A DNA stretch of 64,000 bases. Source: Rutstroemia sp. NJR-2017a BVV2 (taxonomy: Eukaryota > Ascomycota > Leotiomycetes > Helotiales > Rutstroemiaceae). The translations under genes and the position numbers were made by a program. This document shows positions 34,938 to 46,359 of the stretch, piece by piece; the first letter of the stretch is position 1, and each line of letters starts with the position of its first letter. The stretch is from assembly GCA_002946415.1 (NCBI GenBank), contig NJPS01000030.1, positions 1 through 64,000 of the forward strand, written 5' to 3'. The notes beneath the pieces were generated by a model that was not told where the DNA came from, made no database searches, and saw nothing but the letters and a program-made list of their open reading frames with translations.

Positions 34938-35305
34938 CGTTTCCGCTCCCCGCTCTGCAAATGTCGATATAATTTTCCAGAATTTTTGTTTGATGCGATT
35001 GTTATCGGAATCGGAGCGGGGCACAAATTTATCCGTGGTTGTGAGGAGAATTTCCAGGCATTAATGCATACAGTAAATTGATTTACTCGCGTTATTTCGA
35101 ACAAGGGTGCGCGTTCTTTCCGATTTCGCGTCCCCAAATCGCGTCTACTTTCCTGTCTCGTGTGCTAACCTCCATAACTTTCAATTTCTCGTCTGCACAA
35201 TCATATTCCTGCACTTCTCAATTGTTTCTCCTACTAGATCATTTTGGAGGCTTTGGATTTCTTTTGTATCATTCTTTTGCCTTTTAATCTTTTAATTGAC
35301 TCAAT
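34938..35305. promoter_or_regulatory. divergent intergenic region, PPR gene / POL1
   Basis: 368 bp between the divergent ATGs. It contains a cluster of CGCGT motifs described separately. The 3' part is pyrimidine-rich (ttctcgtctgcac, ttgtttctcctac), as often seen before fungal transcription start sites. Confidence 0.5.
35087..35144 (+). promoter_or_regulatory. cluster of CGCGT (MCB/E2F-like) motifs upstream of POL1
   Basis: Four CGCGT cores lie within 58 bp: tcgcgt at 35087-35092, gcgcgt at 35109-35114, ttcgcgt ending at 35131 and tcgcgt at 35139-35144. They are about 160-220 bp upstream of the POL1 ATG. In budding and fission yeast, DNA replication genes including POL1 are driven at G1/S by MBF through ACGCGT-type sites. 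These are core matches, not perfect MluI boxes, so MBF control is inference. Confidence 0.5.
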
Positions 35306-38300
35306 ATGTCAAAAGCATCGAATGCACGAGCGAGGTTCGCGGAACTAAGAGCTCTGCGAGAGTCGGGCAAGAAACGTCTGGACACTTATCAAGTACAGCA
35401 AGAAGAAGATTTATACGAAGAGGTTGATGAGGAAGGTTACAAAAAAGTTGTGCGGAATAGATTGGACCAGGACGACTTCGTTATCGACGATAATGGTGAA
35501 GGATATGCGGATGATGGTCGTGAGGAGTGGGATAGTAGGCCACAGTATGGGTCAGAAAGCGAGGATGAACTGCCTGTGAAAGGCAAGAATGGAAAAGCTG
35601 GTACGTACTGAATATCCACGGGTACAAGCAGTCGCTAATAGCTTCATAGCAAAGAGGAAGCGAGAGGAAGAGAAGGCTAAAAAGGAGAACATGGACAAGG
35701 GAATCAGCAATTATTTTACGAAAGGTCCGGCAGCAGCTCAAACGAAGGCCAAGGTGTGTTGCATGGAAGTTAGTGATGTATATCCTGCTAACTAGGTCAG
35801 CCTATAAAAACGAAAGCAGATGATAACTTCTTGGCCGATCTCTTAACAGAAGTGGACTCGAACATTCCTCGACCAAAAGTCCAACCGTCAAGATCCAGCC
35901 GTACACAAGAGAAGCGCAGAACCCGGGCACTATCTCCTTCTGTAAATGAACCTCGAAACACATCCAAACGTACGAAAGTAGCCGATACTAGAACGTCAAT
36001 TACACCAAACATTCCCTCCAGCCCACCGCTGCATATTGACGATGAGGACAACTTCATGGGCGGTATTGATGATGACGATATGCTCATTAGTGAACCATTA
36101 CCTTCTTCTCCTGTCGCAAAGGCGGTCGAGAGGAAACTACACATTTCGGTCAAGGAGGAAGACGAGGATGAAGATATGATGGAAATTGCACGGGCAGATG
36201 GAATTGCTGCCACCAGTGTCAATATCTCTGGATCCAGGCCGCCTCCAAAAATCAAGAAGGATCTGTATCCTACACCAGCTAGCTCTTCTCCACCTCGTGG
36301 CTCAGCCCCCGAAGTCGATGCATCATCTTGGAATGATGTTACTCAGAAGCTGAACGTCATGAATAGTAGTCAGTCAACCGAAACCATGTCATTTGGCAAG
36401 CTTGACTACAACGATGCAATTGAGGAAGATGGAAGTCTCAACATGTTCTGGACTGATTATACGGAGATCAATGGCAGCTTGTGCCTTTTCGGCAAAGTTA
36501 AAAACAAGAAAACCGATACTTTCGTCAGTTGCTTTGTAAAAGTCGATAATGTCCTTCGAAAGTTGTTTTTCCTCCCTCGACAGTATCGACAACGCCATGG
36601 ACGTGAGACCACAGATGAGGTTGAAATGAAAGACGTCTACGAGGAAGTTGACGATATGATGACCAAATTAAACGTTGGGATGCATAAAATAAAGCCCTGC
36701 ACGAGGAAGTATGCCTTTGAGCTTCCGGGCATACCAAAGGAGGGAGAATACTTAAAGTTGTTGTATCCTTATTCCAGTACGTCGCCCACCAGAGTCATTG
36801 ATATTCGCTAATGTCTACTAGAACCTCAGTTACACCCTGAACAACAAACTGGCTCGACCTTCTCCCACGTCTTTGGCACAAATACTCCTTTATTCGAGCA
36901 ATTTGTTTTGTGGAAAAACATAATGGGACCATGCTGGTTGCGTATTGAGGAAGCCGAATTTGGTGTCTTGAAAAACTCATCCCATTGCAAATTAGAAGTC
37001 CAAGTCTCCAAGCCAAACCTCATTACTGCCATCAGCGAATCGGAAAATATGGAGGCGCCACCCCTCACGTTGATGAGTATTGCGATGCGCACTATTTTCA
37101 ACGCCAAGGAGAACAAACAAGAAATCTTGGTAATAAGTGCTCGCATTTATCAGAATATCTCCCTTACAGACACCACGGCCCCAGAGAACTTACCTTGTCA
37201 GACTTTTACCGTCATGAGACCGAATGGATCGCAATTCCCCATTGGCTTCGACGGTGTAGTCAAGCAACGTGCTAAGGGATTTGTCAAGCTGGTAAAGCAG
37301 GAGACAGAAATACTTAGCTTTTTCCTCGCACGTCTGGATCTGGTCGATCCGGATGTTCTAATAGGCCATCAACTAGAAGGTGTTGATTTCAGTATTCTTC
37401 TCAGTCGCTTCCAAGCTAGAAGAACTCCCCAGTGGTCTCGTATTGGCAGAATGAGACGTACTGTTTGGCCTAGTTCCATGGGGAAAATGGGAGGAAACTT
37501 CTTCGCCGAGCGCTCTCTCGTTTCTGGACGCCTGTTGTGCGATTTGGCGAACGATGCAGGGAAATCTACCATGACGAAATGTACGTCCTGGAGTCTTTCT
37601 GAGATGTGCAGCCTTTATCTTTCCGGGACAAACCGCCTCGAAATTGATAACGAGGCCGCATTGAAGACCTGGGCAGCCAACAGAGATGGCTTGATGGACT
37701 ATGTCAATCACTGTGAAGCTGACACTTTCTTCATTGCTGCACTTGCGCTTAAAGTCCAGATGCTCCCGTTGACCAAGGTTCTCACTAACCTAGCTGGAAA
37801 TTCCTGGGCAAGAACACTTACCGGTACTCGAGCTGAGCGCAACGAATATATTCTGCTTCATGAGTTCCACCGCAACAAATACATCTGTCCCGATAAAGCT
37901 GTGTTCAAGGGTAAGCAGCAAATCGAAGAAGAGAACTTGGATGAGGAAAGCGGTGACGTGAAGAAGAAGGACAAATACAAAGGTGGTCTAGTTTTCGAAC
38001 CAGAAAAGGGCCTGTACGACAAATTCGTACTCGTCATGGACTTCAACTCCCTTTATCCTAGTATCATCCAAGAGTTCAACATCTGCTTCACGACCGTCGA
38101 CAGGTTGAATCTGGTAGGTTGACTTCTCCATGAGTATAATCTCTATTGCTAACAATCATTGTAGTCAGATGACGAGGACAGAGTTCCTGAGGTCCCCACT
38201 GATCAAGAACAAGGTATTTTACCAAAATTGATTGCGACGCTTGTTGGTAGACGTCGTCAAGTAAAGAGCCTCATGAAGGACAAGCATGCTACCTCGGAGC

Positions 38301-39915
38301 AACTAGCGACTTGGGATATCAAGCAATTGGCACTGAAACTTACCGCCAACTCTATGTACGGTTGTTTGGGTTACACCAAGTCACGGTTTTATGCTCGACC
38401 TCTAGCTGTTCTTACTACCTACAAGGGCCGAGAGATTCTTCGAAGTACGAAAGAACTTGCCGAGAGCAAATCTTTGCAAGTCATCTACGGTGACACTGAT
38501 TCAGTTATGATTAACGCCAACGTCGACAACGTTCAAGATGCTCTAACAGTTGGAAACGACTTCAAGAAGGCCGTTAACGACCGCTATAGACTGCTGGAGA
38601 TCGATATTGACAACGTTTTCAGACGTATTCTTCTTCAAGCGAAGAAGAAATATGCAGCCATCAATCTGGTCCAAGTCGATGGGAAGTTTGTTGACAAGAT
38701 GGAAGTCAAGGGTCTTGACATGAAACGTCGTGAATACTGCAACTTGTCTAAAGAAGTATCGTCGCAACTTTTGAACGAGATTCTATCTGGTGACGATGCC
38801 GATGTAGTCATAACTCGGATTCACGACTATCTACGAGAAATTTCTACTAAAATGAGAGAAAATGCCGTTCCAACTCAAAAGTATACAATTTACACCAAGC
38901 TTGGAAAGTCACCAAAGGATTACCCGAATGGAGACAACATGCCGCAAGTTCAGGTCGCTTTAAGAGAAATGGCAAAGGGAAAGCAAATCCGAAAGGACGA
39001 CGTGATTGCTTATATCGTGACCGGCGAGGGGAAGACATCTGAAAATGCCGCGAAAAGATCGTATACACCCCAGGATGTGATGAACAAAGACTCGGGGCTC
39101 AAGCCGGATGTCGAATGGTATCTTTATAAGCAAATATTCCCACCCGTCGAGCGATTGTGTGCCAACATCTCCGGAACTGACACTGTCCGCTTGGCCGATT
39201 GCCTTGGCCTCGATGCTCGCAAATACAGCATTAATAACAACTTCTCGAATGGCTCCGGCGAAACCGAGATTCATCCGCTTGAGAGTCAGATCGACGATTC
39301 GGTCCGTTTCAAGGATTCTGCTCGATTGACTCTCCGTTGTCGGGCTTGCAAAGCTACGTTCGGTTTCGAGGGACTTGTCAACAGCATTGAGAACTGCACG
39401 CCTTCAGGCATTCAATGTCGTTGTGGGCACACGCTCGCGACCCTGTCCGTAATGGCACAACTTGAAAACCAAATCCGGCAAGAAACCTGTAAATATTACG
39501 AGGGATGGTTGGTATGCGATGATCAAGCATGCGGAAACCGTACAAGACAGATGAGTGTTTATGGCCATCGTTGTCTCGGACCACGATTCCTCGGCAAAGA
39601 TTGTTTGGGGAAGATGAGATATGAGTACACAGAGAAGATGATGTACAATCAACTGTTGTATTTCTCTACTTTGTTTGACGTGGAGAAAGCAAAAGCTACA
39701 GCGAAGGGTACCGAGAAAGGTAAGATTACATGACCCGTTCCAAAAAGGGGCAAGAAAGCTAACATAGAGTAGAACGTGTACTAGCACTTGCAGAGCATAA
39801 CCGGATGCGCTTCGATAACTTGAAGGGCGTGGTTGAGAAGTATTTGGATAAATGCGGAAGACAATGGGTACAGATGGACAGTCTGTTCGGGAAATTGGGA
39901 TTCGTTGCTGCGTGA
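35306..39915 (+). CDS. POL1: DNA polymerase alpha catalytic subunit
   Basis: Six exons (35306..35600, 35650..35753, 35801..36776, 36822..38113, 38165..39719, 39770..39915) give 1455 residues, the expected size. The N-terminal alpha-specific domain is present (RARFAELRALRESGKKRLDTY, acidic with FVIDDNGEGY). Family B polymerase motifs are intact: motif A DFNSLYPSIIQEFNIC, motif B KLTANSMYGCLGY and motif C YGDTDSVMI. The C-terminal zinc modules follow: CRACKATFGFEG, CRCGH, then CKYYEGWLVCDDQACGNRTR and CLGKM. The enzyme extends primase-made primers at replication origins and on the lagging strand, with the B-subunit and primase. The intron before exon 3 uses the second of two AGs (aggtcag); the nearer AG would put TAA in frame. 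The final acceptor is GAG, also forced by frame. Confidence 0.96.
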
Positions 39916-40729
39916 TTAGCATGCATGGCGGGCGATCATTCATGACATGGACTGGCGTTTGAGGTTTGGGAGTGCTGTGCACATGACGGCGTTTACAGGA
40001 TACCGAATGTACTGTGATACGCTCAATTTTGGCATTCTTTCTCTTTGCGCCTTTTGTGGATAGGTGGTTGTACGCTTCTGCCCTTTGTAAGGTTAGATAT
40101 ATAGAAGTTAATGCTAACGAGTAAGAAGACTGTGGTTGGGATTCTCGCAGCAAACAATGACCATGGACGTAGTAGCTATTTATAGTGGGCGTGCTCTGTA
40201 AAAGTACCTCCTTTGGTAACTTGAAACTAACTCAACATTGCCGTCACGCGCCAAATAAACAGATCATGACTATATTCTGTTACACGCTTCCCTCCTAACC
40301 CATACTATACATCTCGCCTCTCTTTCTGGTTTCGTCTCTGTAGACAAGACATGTGTTCGTGTGAGAAAGCGCATTCAAGATCATATAACAACACATCACA
40401 CTTACTGTCATTTCAGAACTACTCAGAGTAACATCCCGATGGTGCATTCTCTAGAACTAAGATTCTTTACCATCCATTCTTTCTTGTCCACAGCACTACC
40501 TTTGCCATTCACCTGCAGTCATAGATAGCCATTTAGCACCGAGAACATATGCAGACCCTGGACTTAAAAGCAACGAACATGGCGGGGTATTTTCCAAAGA
40601 GGTTAGCCTGCCACTTTTCACCGCCCTGGAAGTGGCTCAAACGAGAATCTTCACGAGAAATTCTTGAGCAATATCTACAGTTTTTCGAGAATTTAGGAAG
40701 TCTACTTCGCGTAGTCTAATACCGGCAAG
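39916..40729. other. intergenic, promoter of RBG1
   Basis: About 810 bp without a gene. The 249-codon minus-strand frame at 39404-40153 mostly overlaps POL1 and is a shadow. Confidence 0.55.
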
Positions 40730-42188
40730 ATGGTGAACATCACGGAGAAGATCAAGGAGTGAGTTGGGCCGGCTCGGACTGCGCTGTGCGCGGAGAGATC
40801 GAAGCTAATCATGATACGGGCAGGATTGAGGATGAGATGAAGAGGACGCAGAGTAAGTACTTTGACATACACCCCATTTTCGAAGAATAGAGCCTGGAAA
40901 TCCTTGAGTGTGAATATATGCTAACTACATCTAATAGAGAACAAGGCGACTGGTATGTAAAAAAGTACTGAAACCACCACCAACACGTGATCCTAACTGA
41001 TGTCTCTTATACAGAATATCATCTTGGTCTCTTGAAAGGGTAGCTTTCTTCCTTTCGTCATTACTATCTCTCAATTTACTTACTTTAACGCAGAAAACTT
41101 GCCCGTTACCGCGCCCAACTTCTCGAACCCGGTCCAGGTGCCGGTTCTGGTGGCGGAACCGGTTTCGACGTGTCAAAATCAGGAGATGCTCGAATTGCCC
41201 TTGTTGGATTCCCATCGGTAGGAAAATCCACTTTCTTGTCTAAGATTACCAAGACGAAGTCGGAGGTTGCTGCGTATTCTTTCACAACTCTTACGGCTAT
41301 CCCGGGTGTGCTGGAGTATGGAGGGGCGGAAATTCAGATTCTGGATTTACCGGGTATTATCGAGGGAGCAGCGGAAGGAAAGGGGAGAGGAAGACAGGTT
41401 ATTAGTGCGGCAAAGACGAGTGATATGATCTTGATGGTTTTGGATGCTACGAAGAAGGCGGAGCAGAGGGCTTTGCTGGAGGCTGAATTGGAGGCTGTTG
41501 GAATAAGATTGAACAGAGAACCACCGTATGAGTTTCCCTCTTGTTCCCTCCCCCTTTTGCGTACATCTTCTACAATACGAAGTATCACTGACTTTCACCT
41601 AGCAACGTCTACCTCAAACCCAAAGCCGCCGGCGGCATGAAAATCACCTTCCAAACACCCCCCAAAAACCTCGATCAAAAGATGATCTACAACATTCTCC
41701 GCGACTACAAGATCCTCAACTGCGAGGTTCTCATCCGCGACGAAAACATCACCGTCGACGACTTCATCGACGTGATCATGAAAGAGCACCGCAAATACAT
41801 CAAGTGCTTATACGTGTACAACAAGATCGACAGCGTGTCGCTCGATTTCCTGGACAAGCTTGCGCGGGAGCCCAACACCGTCGTCATGTCGTGCGAGATG
41901 GATTTGGGCATCAGAGATGTGGTGGATCGGTGCTGGGAGGAGCTGAGGTTGATTCGTGTTTACACTAAGAGGAAGGGGGTCGATCCGGATTTTGGCGAGG
42001 CGCTGATCGTGAGGAGTGGGAGTCGTGTGGAAGACGTGTGTGATCAGATTCATAGGACGTTAAAGGATACGTTTAAGTATGCGTTGGTTTGGGGAGCGAG
42101 CGCGAGACACGTGCCGCAGAGGGTGGGATTGGGGCATCTAGTGGCAGATGAGGATGTTATTAGTATTGTTAGTGCTTTCAAGGCTTAG
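40730..42188 (+). CDS. RBG1: DRG-family GTPase, Rbg1/DRG1
   Basis: Six exons (40730..40758, 40824..40852, 40938..40952, 41015..41039, 41094..41525, 41603..42188) give 371 residues, close to the usual 367-369. The first four coding exons are 29, 29, 15 and 25 nt. The start [28 protein letters not shown] is typical of DRG proteins. GTPase motifs: G1 [10 protein letters not shown]3 DLPGIIEG and G4 NKID. The C-terminal TGS domain includes [18 protein letters not shown] and [15 protein letters not shown]. In yeast, Rbg1 binds Tma46 and associates with translating ribosomes, easing stalled elongation. Exon 6 shifts from C-ending to G-ending codons midway (about 41830-41880). Confidence 0.95.
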
Positions 42189-42908
42189 TTGGGGAATTGA
42201 GTCGATGAGTGATTGCCGTTGCTGAGCAAAGTTCATATGACTTCGTAACATGTTGGAAGGTGACTGTCCGCCGTGAATGAATCAGGAGGTATTCTCCAAC
42301 TAATTTATTAACCATATCGCAGTAAGTAAACACTGCATGGCAAAGACTGTTATGTATGTCGAAAAGAGAGAAGTCTCGATTGATTATCTCATCCACCCCC
42401 GTCCATCCGGATACGGTATCCCCAATTCAACAACAATAAACCAAGCTGTAGCTTAATATACTTGAACAAAAGAAAAGTAGTAGTACCAGTAATGAATGGT
42501 ATTGAGCAATCCAGAACTCCAATCATAAGCCCAAGTGATGTCAAAACCCGACCATCATCCAGCCAAGCCAAGCTCATCCTGAGCCAATCATACCAGGAAA
42601 ATAAACCACCCTACAAATGTAGTAGAAGAAGTAGAAATACACAATCATAAGTAACCCATTTCCATCCAATCCATCCATTTCACTAACCCAAACAAACTTA
42701 ACCATCAATTCCCGACCAATCCAGTCCCAAATTGTAATCCAACACAATCACCATCCTTGATAGCTCCGCCGCGTGTGCGTGGGTGTGGTAACCAAATATA
42801 CCCATACAAGAGGCGTGATACTTATACGCCCTTAGTTTATTTTATTTTATCCAGAAGATGGAGAGCAGAAACGAAACACCCCTTTTGAAATCAATACGAA
42901 AAGGGAGT
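42189..42908. other. convergent intergenic region
   Basis: 3' flanks of RBG1 (+) and the Spo12-like gene (-). No gene is seen. Confidence 0.55.
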
Positions 42909-43514
42909 TTAGTCTTGCATCTCGATATCGGCGCTGGGAGTTGATTGTGTCTTTGAGGGAGTGATGTCTTGTCCGAACATTTCGCCGTTGTTGGTTTTGG
43001 CACTGAGCTTTTTGGCAGAAGTCTTCGCGAAGAGAGAGCGAGGTTTAGTGTTCCTAGATAATTGGTTAGCATACGTTACTTCTCCAATACCGAGGGTTTT
43101 GACGTAGGCTTGGACATGCATGCGCAATGCCATGTCTGACCCGAAAAGGAGGAAGGGAATGTCAAACTCACTTTCCAACTTGCTTGTTACGATAGGCAGA
43201 GAGCTTTGCCGTGCAAGGAGACATGATGGTATCAGATGGCGAGATGTACTTTTCTTGGTCCCTGAGATGGTATGTCAGCGCATTGTTCCGAGTAGGGTAG
43301 CTCTAAAGCAAATATTGAAGGCAGGATTGAGAGATTGGCAAACATACTGATCTTTCTGCTCCAGTTTGTTCTGCAAGACCTGGCGATGGTATTCCATGCT
43401 ATGCGGGTCCGCGACCATAGGGGCCTTCTTCTCGAATTCTACGGGAGAGTTCATGTGGTTCATGGTTGGGACGTTGACGTCCTTGTTTGCGAGAATGCTT
43501 GGTGATGCAGACAT
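42909..43514 (-). CDS. SPO12: Spo12-like cell-cycle regulator
   Basis: Exons 43514..43348, 43261..43172 and 43053..42909 give 133 residues. The central block KYISPSDTIMSPCTAKLSAY followed by RNKQVGKNTKPRSLF is the Spo12 family core (SP-S-D-x-I-MSPCT-x-KL). In budding yeast, Spo12 is a small nuclear/nucleolar phosphoprotein of the FEAR network that helps release Cdc14 at anaphase. The two Ser-Pro sites in the core are the known kind of regulatory phosphosites. The rest is low complexity and probably disordered. The ATG at 43514 (MSASPSILANKD) is preferred; the frame upstream to 43541 begins with TTG. Assignment to the family is strong; one-to-one orthology is inferred. Confidence 0.85.
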
Positions 43515-44028
43515 TGTTTGGTTTGTGTTTGTCTTTCCCAAGGTTTGGATGTGTGTTGGAGGTTTGTGATTGACTTGTTGACTTCGACTGATGGACTTGA
43601 TTTAGAAGAAGATTGGTTGGTAATGGAGAGGAACTTTTTTGGAGAGCGAGATCTTTATGTGTGATTTATGTATTTCGTAGTTGGTGGAGTAGGAGTATGA
43701 AAAAATTATGAGTTGAGCTCTATGTAAACAGTTGATGGTTGTCCGGGAGACGGATGAGTTTATTTGTAAGGATGCATATTTTTCCGGCGATCCACTTCCC
43801 CCCTTCCAAGTTGCACAGGCACATATCCGTTGACGTACTCCTGCAGATTCCAATGGCCCTCGGATCTCCGTTTGTTTTTGTTTTGCTTTGATTACGATGA
43901 TTCATACTGTACTGTCCTCGTGAAAGTTTTCACTAAACCTCGCTCGTCAGAGTCATGTAAATGTAAACAAAATTGTTATCGAATTTCCTGTCCGCATTGA
44001 CGATGTACATCCATAAACCCTATCTAGC
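43515..44028. other. intergenic, promoter of the Spo12-like gene
   Basis: 514 bp holding the upstream region of the Spo12-like gene and the 3' flank of the acyl-CoA dehydrogenase gene, both minus strand. No gene is seen. Confidence 0.5.
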
Positions 44029-45612
44029 TTACAACTTTGATCGTTCTCGAACAGTTGGTCCAGGTTCAACATGTTTGACCCTGTATTTTGCAAACAACTC
44101 CTCCGTTGCTGCCATCTGTTTCTTGATCCTTTCCGTCACTTCACTACCCCTCCTGTTTTCATTTCTACCGAGTTGTTGCAAGTGAACCTCATCAGGTCCA
44201 TCTGCTAATCTCAGGGTTCTGATACCTGCCCACATTTGTGCAAGGGGAGTATCCTGGCATACACCAGCACCTCCAAAGGCCTGGACAGCACGATCAATGA
44301 CCGTTAATGCCATCGTTGGCACAAGGACCTTTGCCTCTCCGATTTCTTTCAAGGCTCCCTTGGCACCAAATTCGTCGATTTTAATGGCAGCATTCAACAC
44401 TACCAAACGAGCAGCATCAATTTCAATTCTTGATTTCGCTACCCATTCAAGAATAACTCCGTGTTCTTTCAATTGCTTCTTGAACGGTGTCTTATGGGGA
44501 TCGTTGATGCGCATTAACATCCAATCGAGCGCTTTTTCGGCCTGGTATTCATTAGCTTTAGTTCCCATGAATTAGAAATTGGTATAGTACTTACAGCACC
44601 GATGGATCTCATGCAGTGATGAATACGGCCCGGACCCAGCCGACCCTGGATGATCTCGAAACCGCGACCCGGACCAAGGACCATGTTCCTGGCTGGAACT
44701 CTCACGTTCTTGAAAGTGATGTGTCCATGTCCGTGAGGGGCGTCATCGAATCCATAAACAGATAACATTCTGTTGATAGTGATACCTGGAGTATCGGCTG
44801 GTACTAAGATAACAGACTGCTGTTTGTATGTGTCTTGATTCTTGGGATCACTCTTAGCCATAACTATGTAAATCTTGCACCGTGGGTCGCCGGCACCACT
44901 TGACCACCATTTCTGCTTCTTGTTAGCGAATTCATCAATTACAGATTCCAGATAATAAAACTGACAGAGCCATTCAACACCCAATGATCACCATCTTGCT
45001 TCATATCCATCTGAATGTTCGTGGCGTCGGAACTCGCAATATCCGGTTCAGTCATAAGGAAAGCCGACCGAATCTTTCCTGCCAATAGCGGGGCAAGCCA
45101 CTCTTTCTTCTGTGCTTCATTGCCATACTTGGCCAGTACCTCCATATTTCCGGTATCTGGAGCCGCACAGTTGGTAGCCTCAGAGGCCAAATGCGATTTG
45201 CCCAATTGTTCTGCCATCAAGCCATATTCGAGATTGGAGAAGCCCGCTCCCTCCTTGTAGTGTCCTTTCGCAAGGAACATATTCCATAATCCGAGTTGCT
45301 GTGCTTCTTTCTTGAGGTCTTCGATGATCGAAGGATAAGAGTCCCATCGTGCAGCGCCTTCACCGAGCTGCGCATGGAATACCGGATCCGAGCTATGGAT
45401 GGTTAGCAATGAAGTCGGGTCAAGGATCGTATGAGGCAAATGTAATTGGGATTGGACATACGGTATACATCTTTCCTCGACGAATCTGGTGACTAGATCG
45501 AGAGTCTTCTTTGCATGGTCGCTCACTCTGTTAGCTGCCTGTGAAATGATTAGTATTTATGTAAGATGGAGAGACATTGAATTCCTACGAGAATGGGAAT
45601 CTTATCCGACAT
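44029..45612 (-). CDS. acyl-CoA dehydrogenase with C-terminal SKL peroxisomal signal
   Basis: Exons 45612..45589, 45538..45462, 45392..44966, 44912..44595 and 44541..44029 give 452 residues. ACAD hallmarks are present: [18 protein letters not shown], the flavin-site stretch [55 protein letters not shown] and [16 protein letters not shown], then [14 protein letters not shown]. This last block fits the ACAD10/11-like subgroup. The enzyme removes two hydrogens from acyl-CoA using FAD. The protein ends RERSKL; the final SKL is a canonical PTS1, so peroxisomal location is likely. No mitochondrial presequence is visible (start MSDKIPIL). Peroxisomal beta-oxidation with an acyl-CoA dehydrogenase instead of an oxidase has been described in Neurospora, so the arrangement has precedent. 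Confidence 0.92.
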
Positions 45613-46359
45613 GATCGATGGGAATTCTTTGAATTGCTAGATTGATAACTTTTGAGATATATGTCAGATAAAAGACTGAAGACAGATATGATTACGAGGA
45701 GAAGCTTTAGAGAAATGCACAGGTATAATAGATGAATTTCGGGTTGCCATCTTGGTGCAATTTAGCTCCCTTACCCCAAACTGTGGAGAAGTTTTGACCG
45801 AGCCGGTCTCCCCAGACCGAGGCAACTTTTTGTTCGAAAGGCGGCGTTAAGGGGCAGCCACCAATCATTGGCCGATAATTACGTGTGAGTACGATACAAG
45901 CACCTTTCATGGTATGAGAAATCACCCCATTACTCTTACACCTTTTCATTTACCTAGGTACGTTTGCTCTTGATCATACATATCTGAGTTATCTCGCCAG
46001 GCGGGGTCGTATGCCTCTGTGAATTCCTTGTCCACCAAGTTCTGAGCTCATGGAAAACAATTGATTGGCCTAGGGGAACAGCGATTACTAAAGCAGGACT
46101 TGGGAGACAACCACAATCAACGACAAAACAGTAGAATGGAAAGTCAGATCATAACATATCAGGATAGTTAGGACTATTACACGACGCAGAATCTATAACT
46201 CAACATCATAATGAGCCGAAAGTCATACTCAAAAGCCCATATGCACTAGTTCCCAGTTTCCTTTCTATAATATAATACCATAAACGCCTACCAGAATGCA
46301 AGCCGCCACCAGATTGAGGTATCTTCAATTTGACCAGACCAGATGAAAGACCGAAAGAC
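45613..46359. other. intergenic
   Basis: Promoter side of the acyl-CoA dehydrogenase gene and 3' flank of LSG1. No gene is seen. The minus frame 45707-45949 has no recognisable features. Confidence 0.5.

Noticed and set aside
39404..40153. 249-codon minus-strand frame
   Set aside because: About two thirds of it is antisense to POL1 zinc-module exons; a shadow of a real gene.
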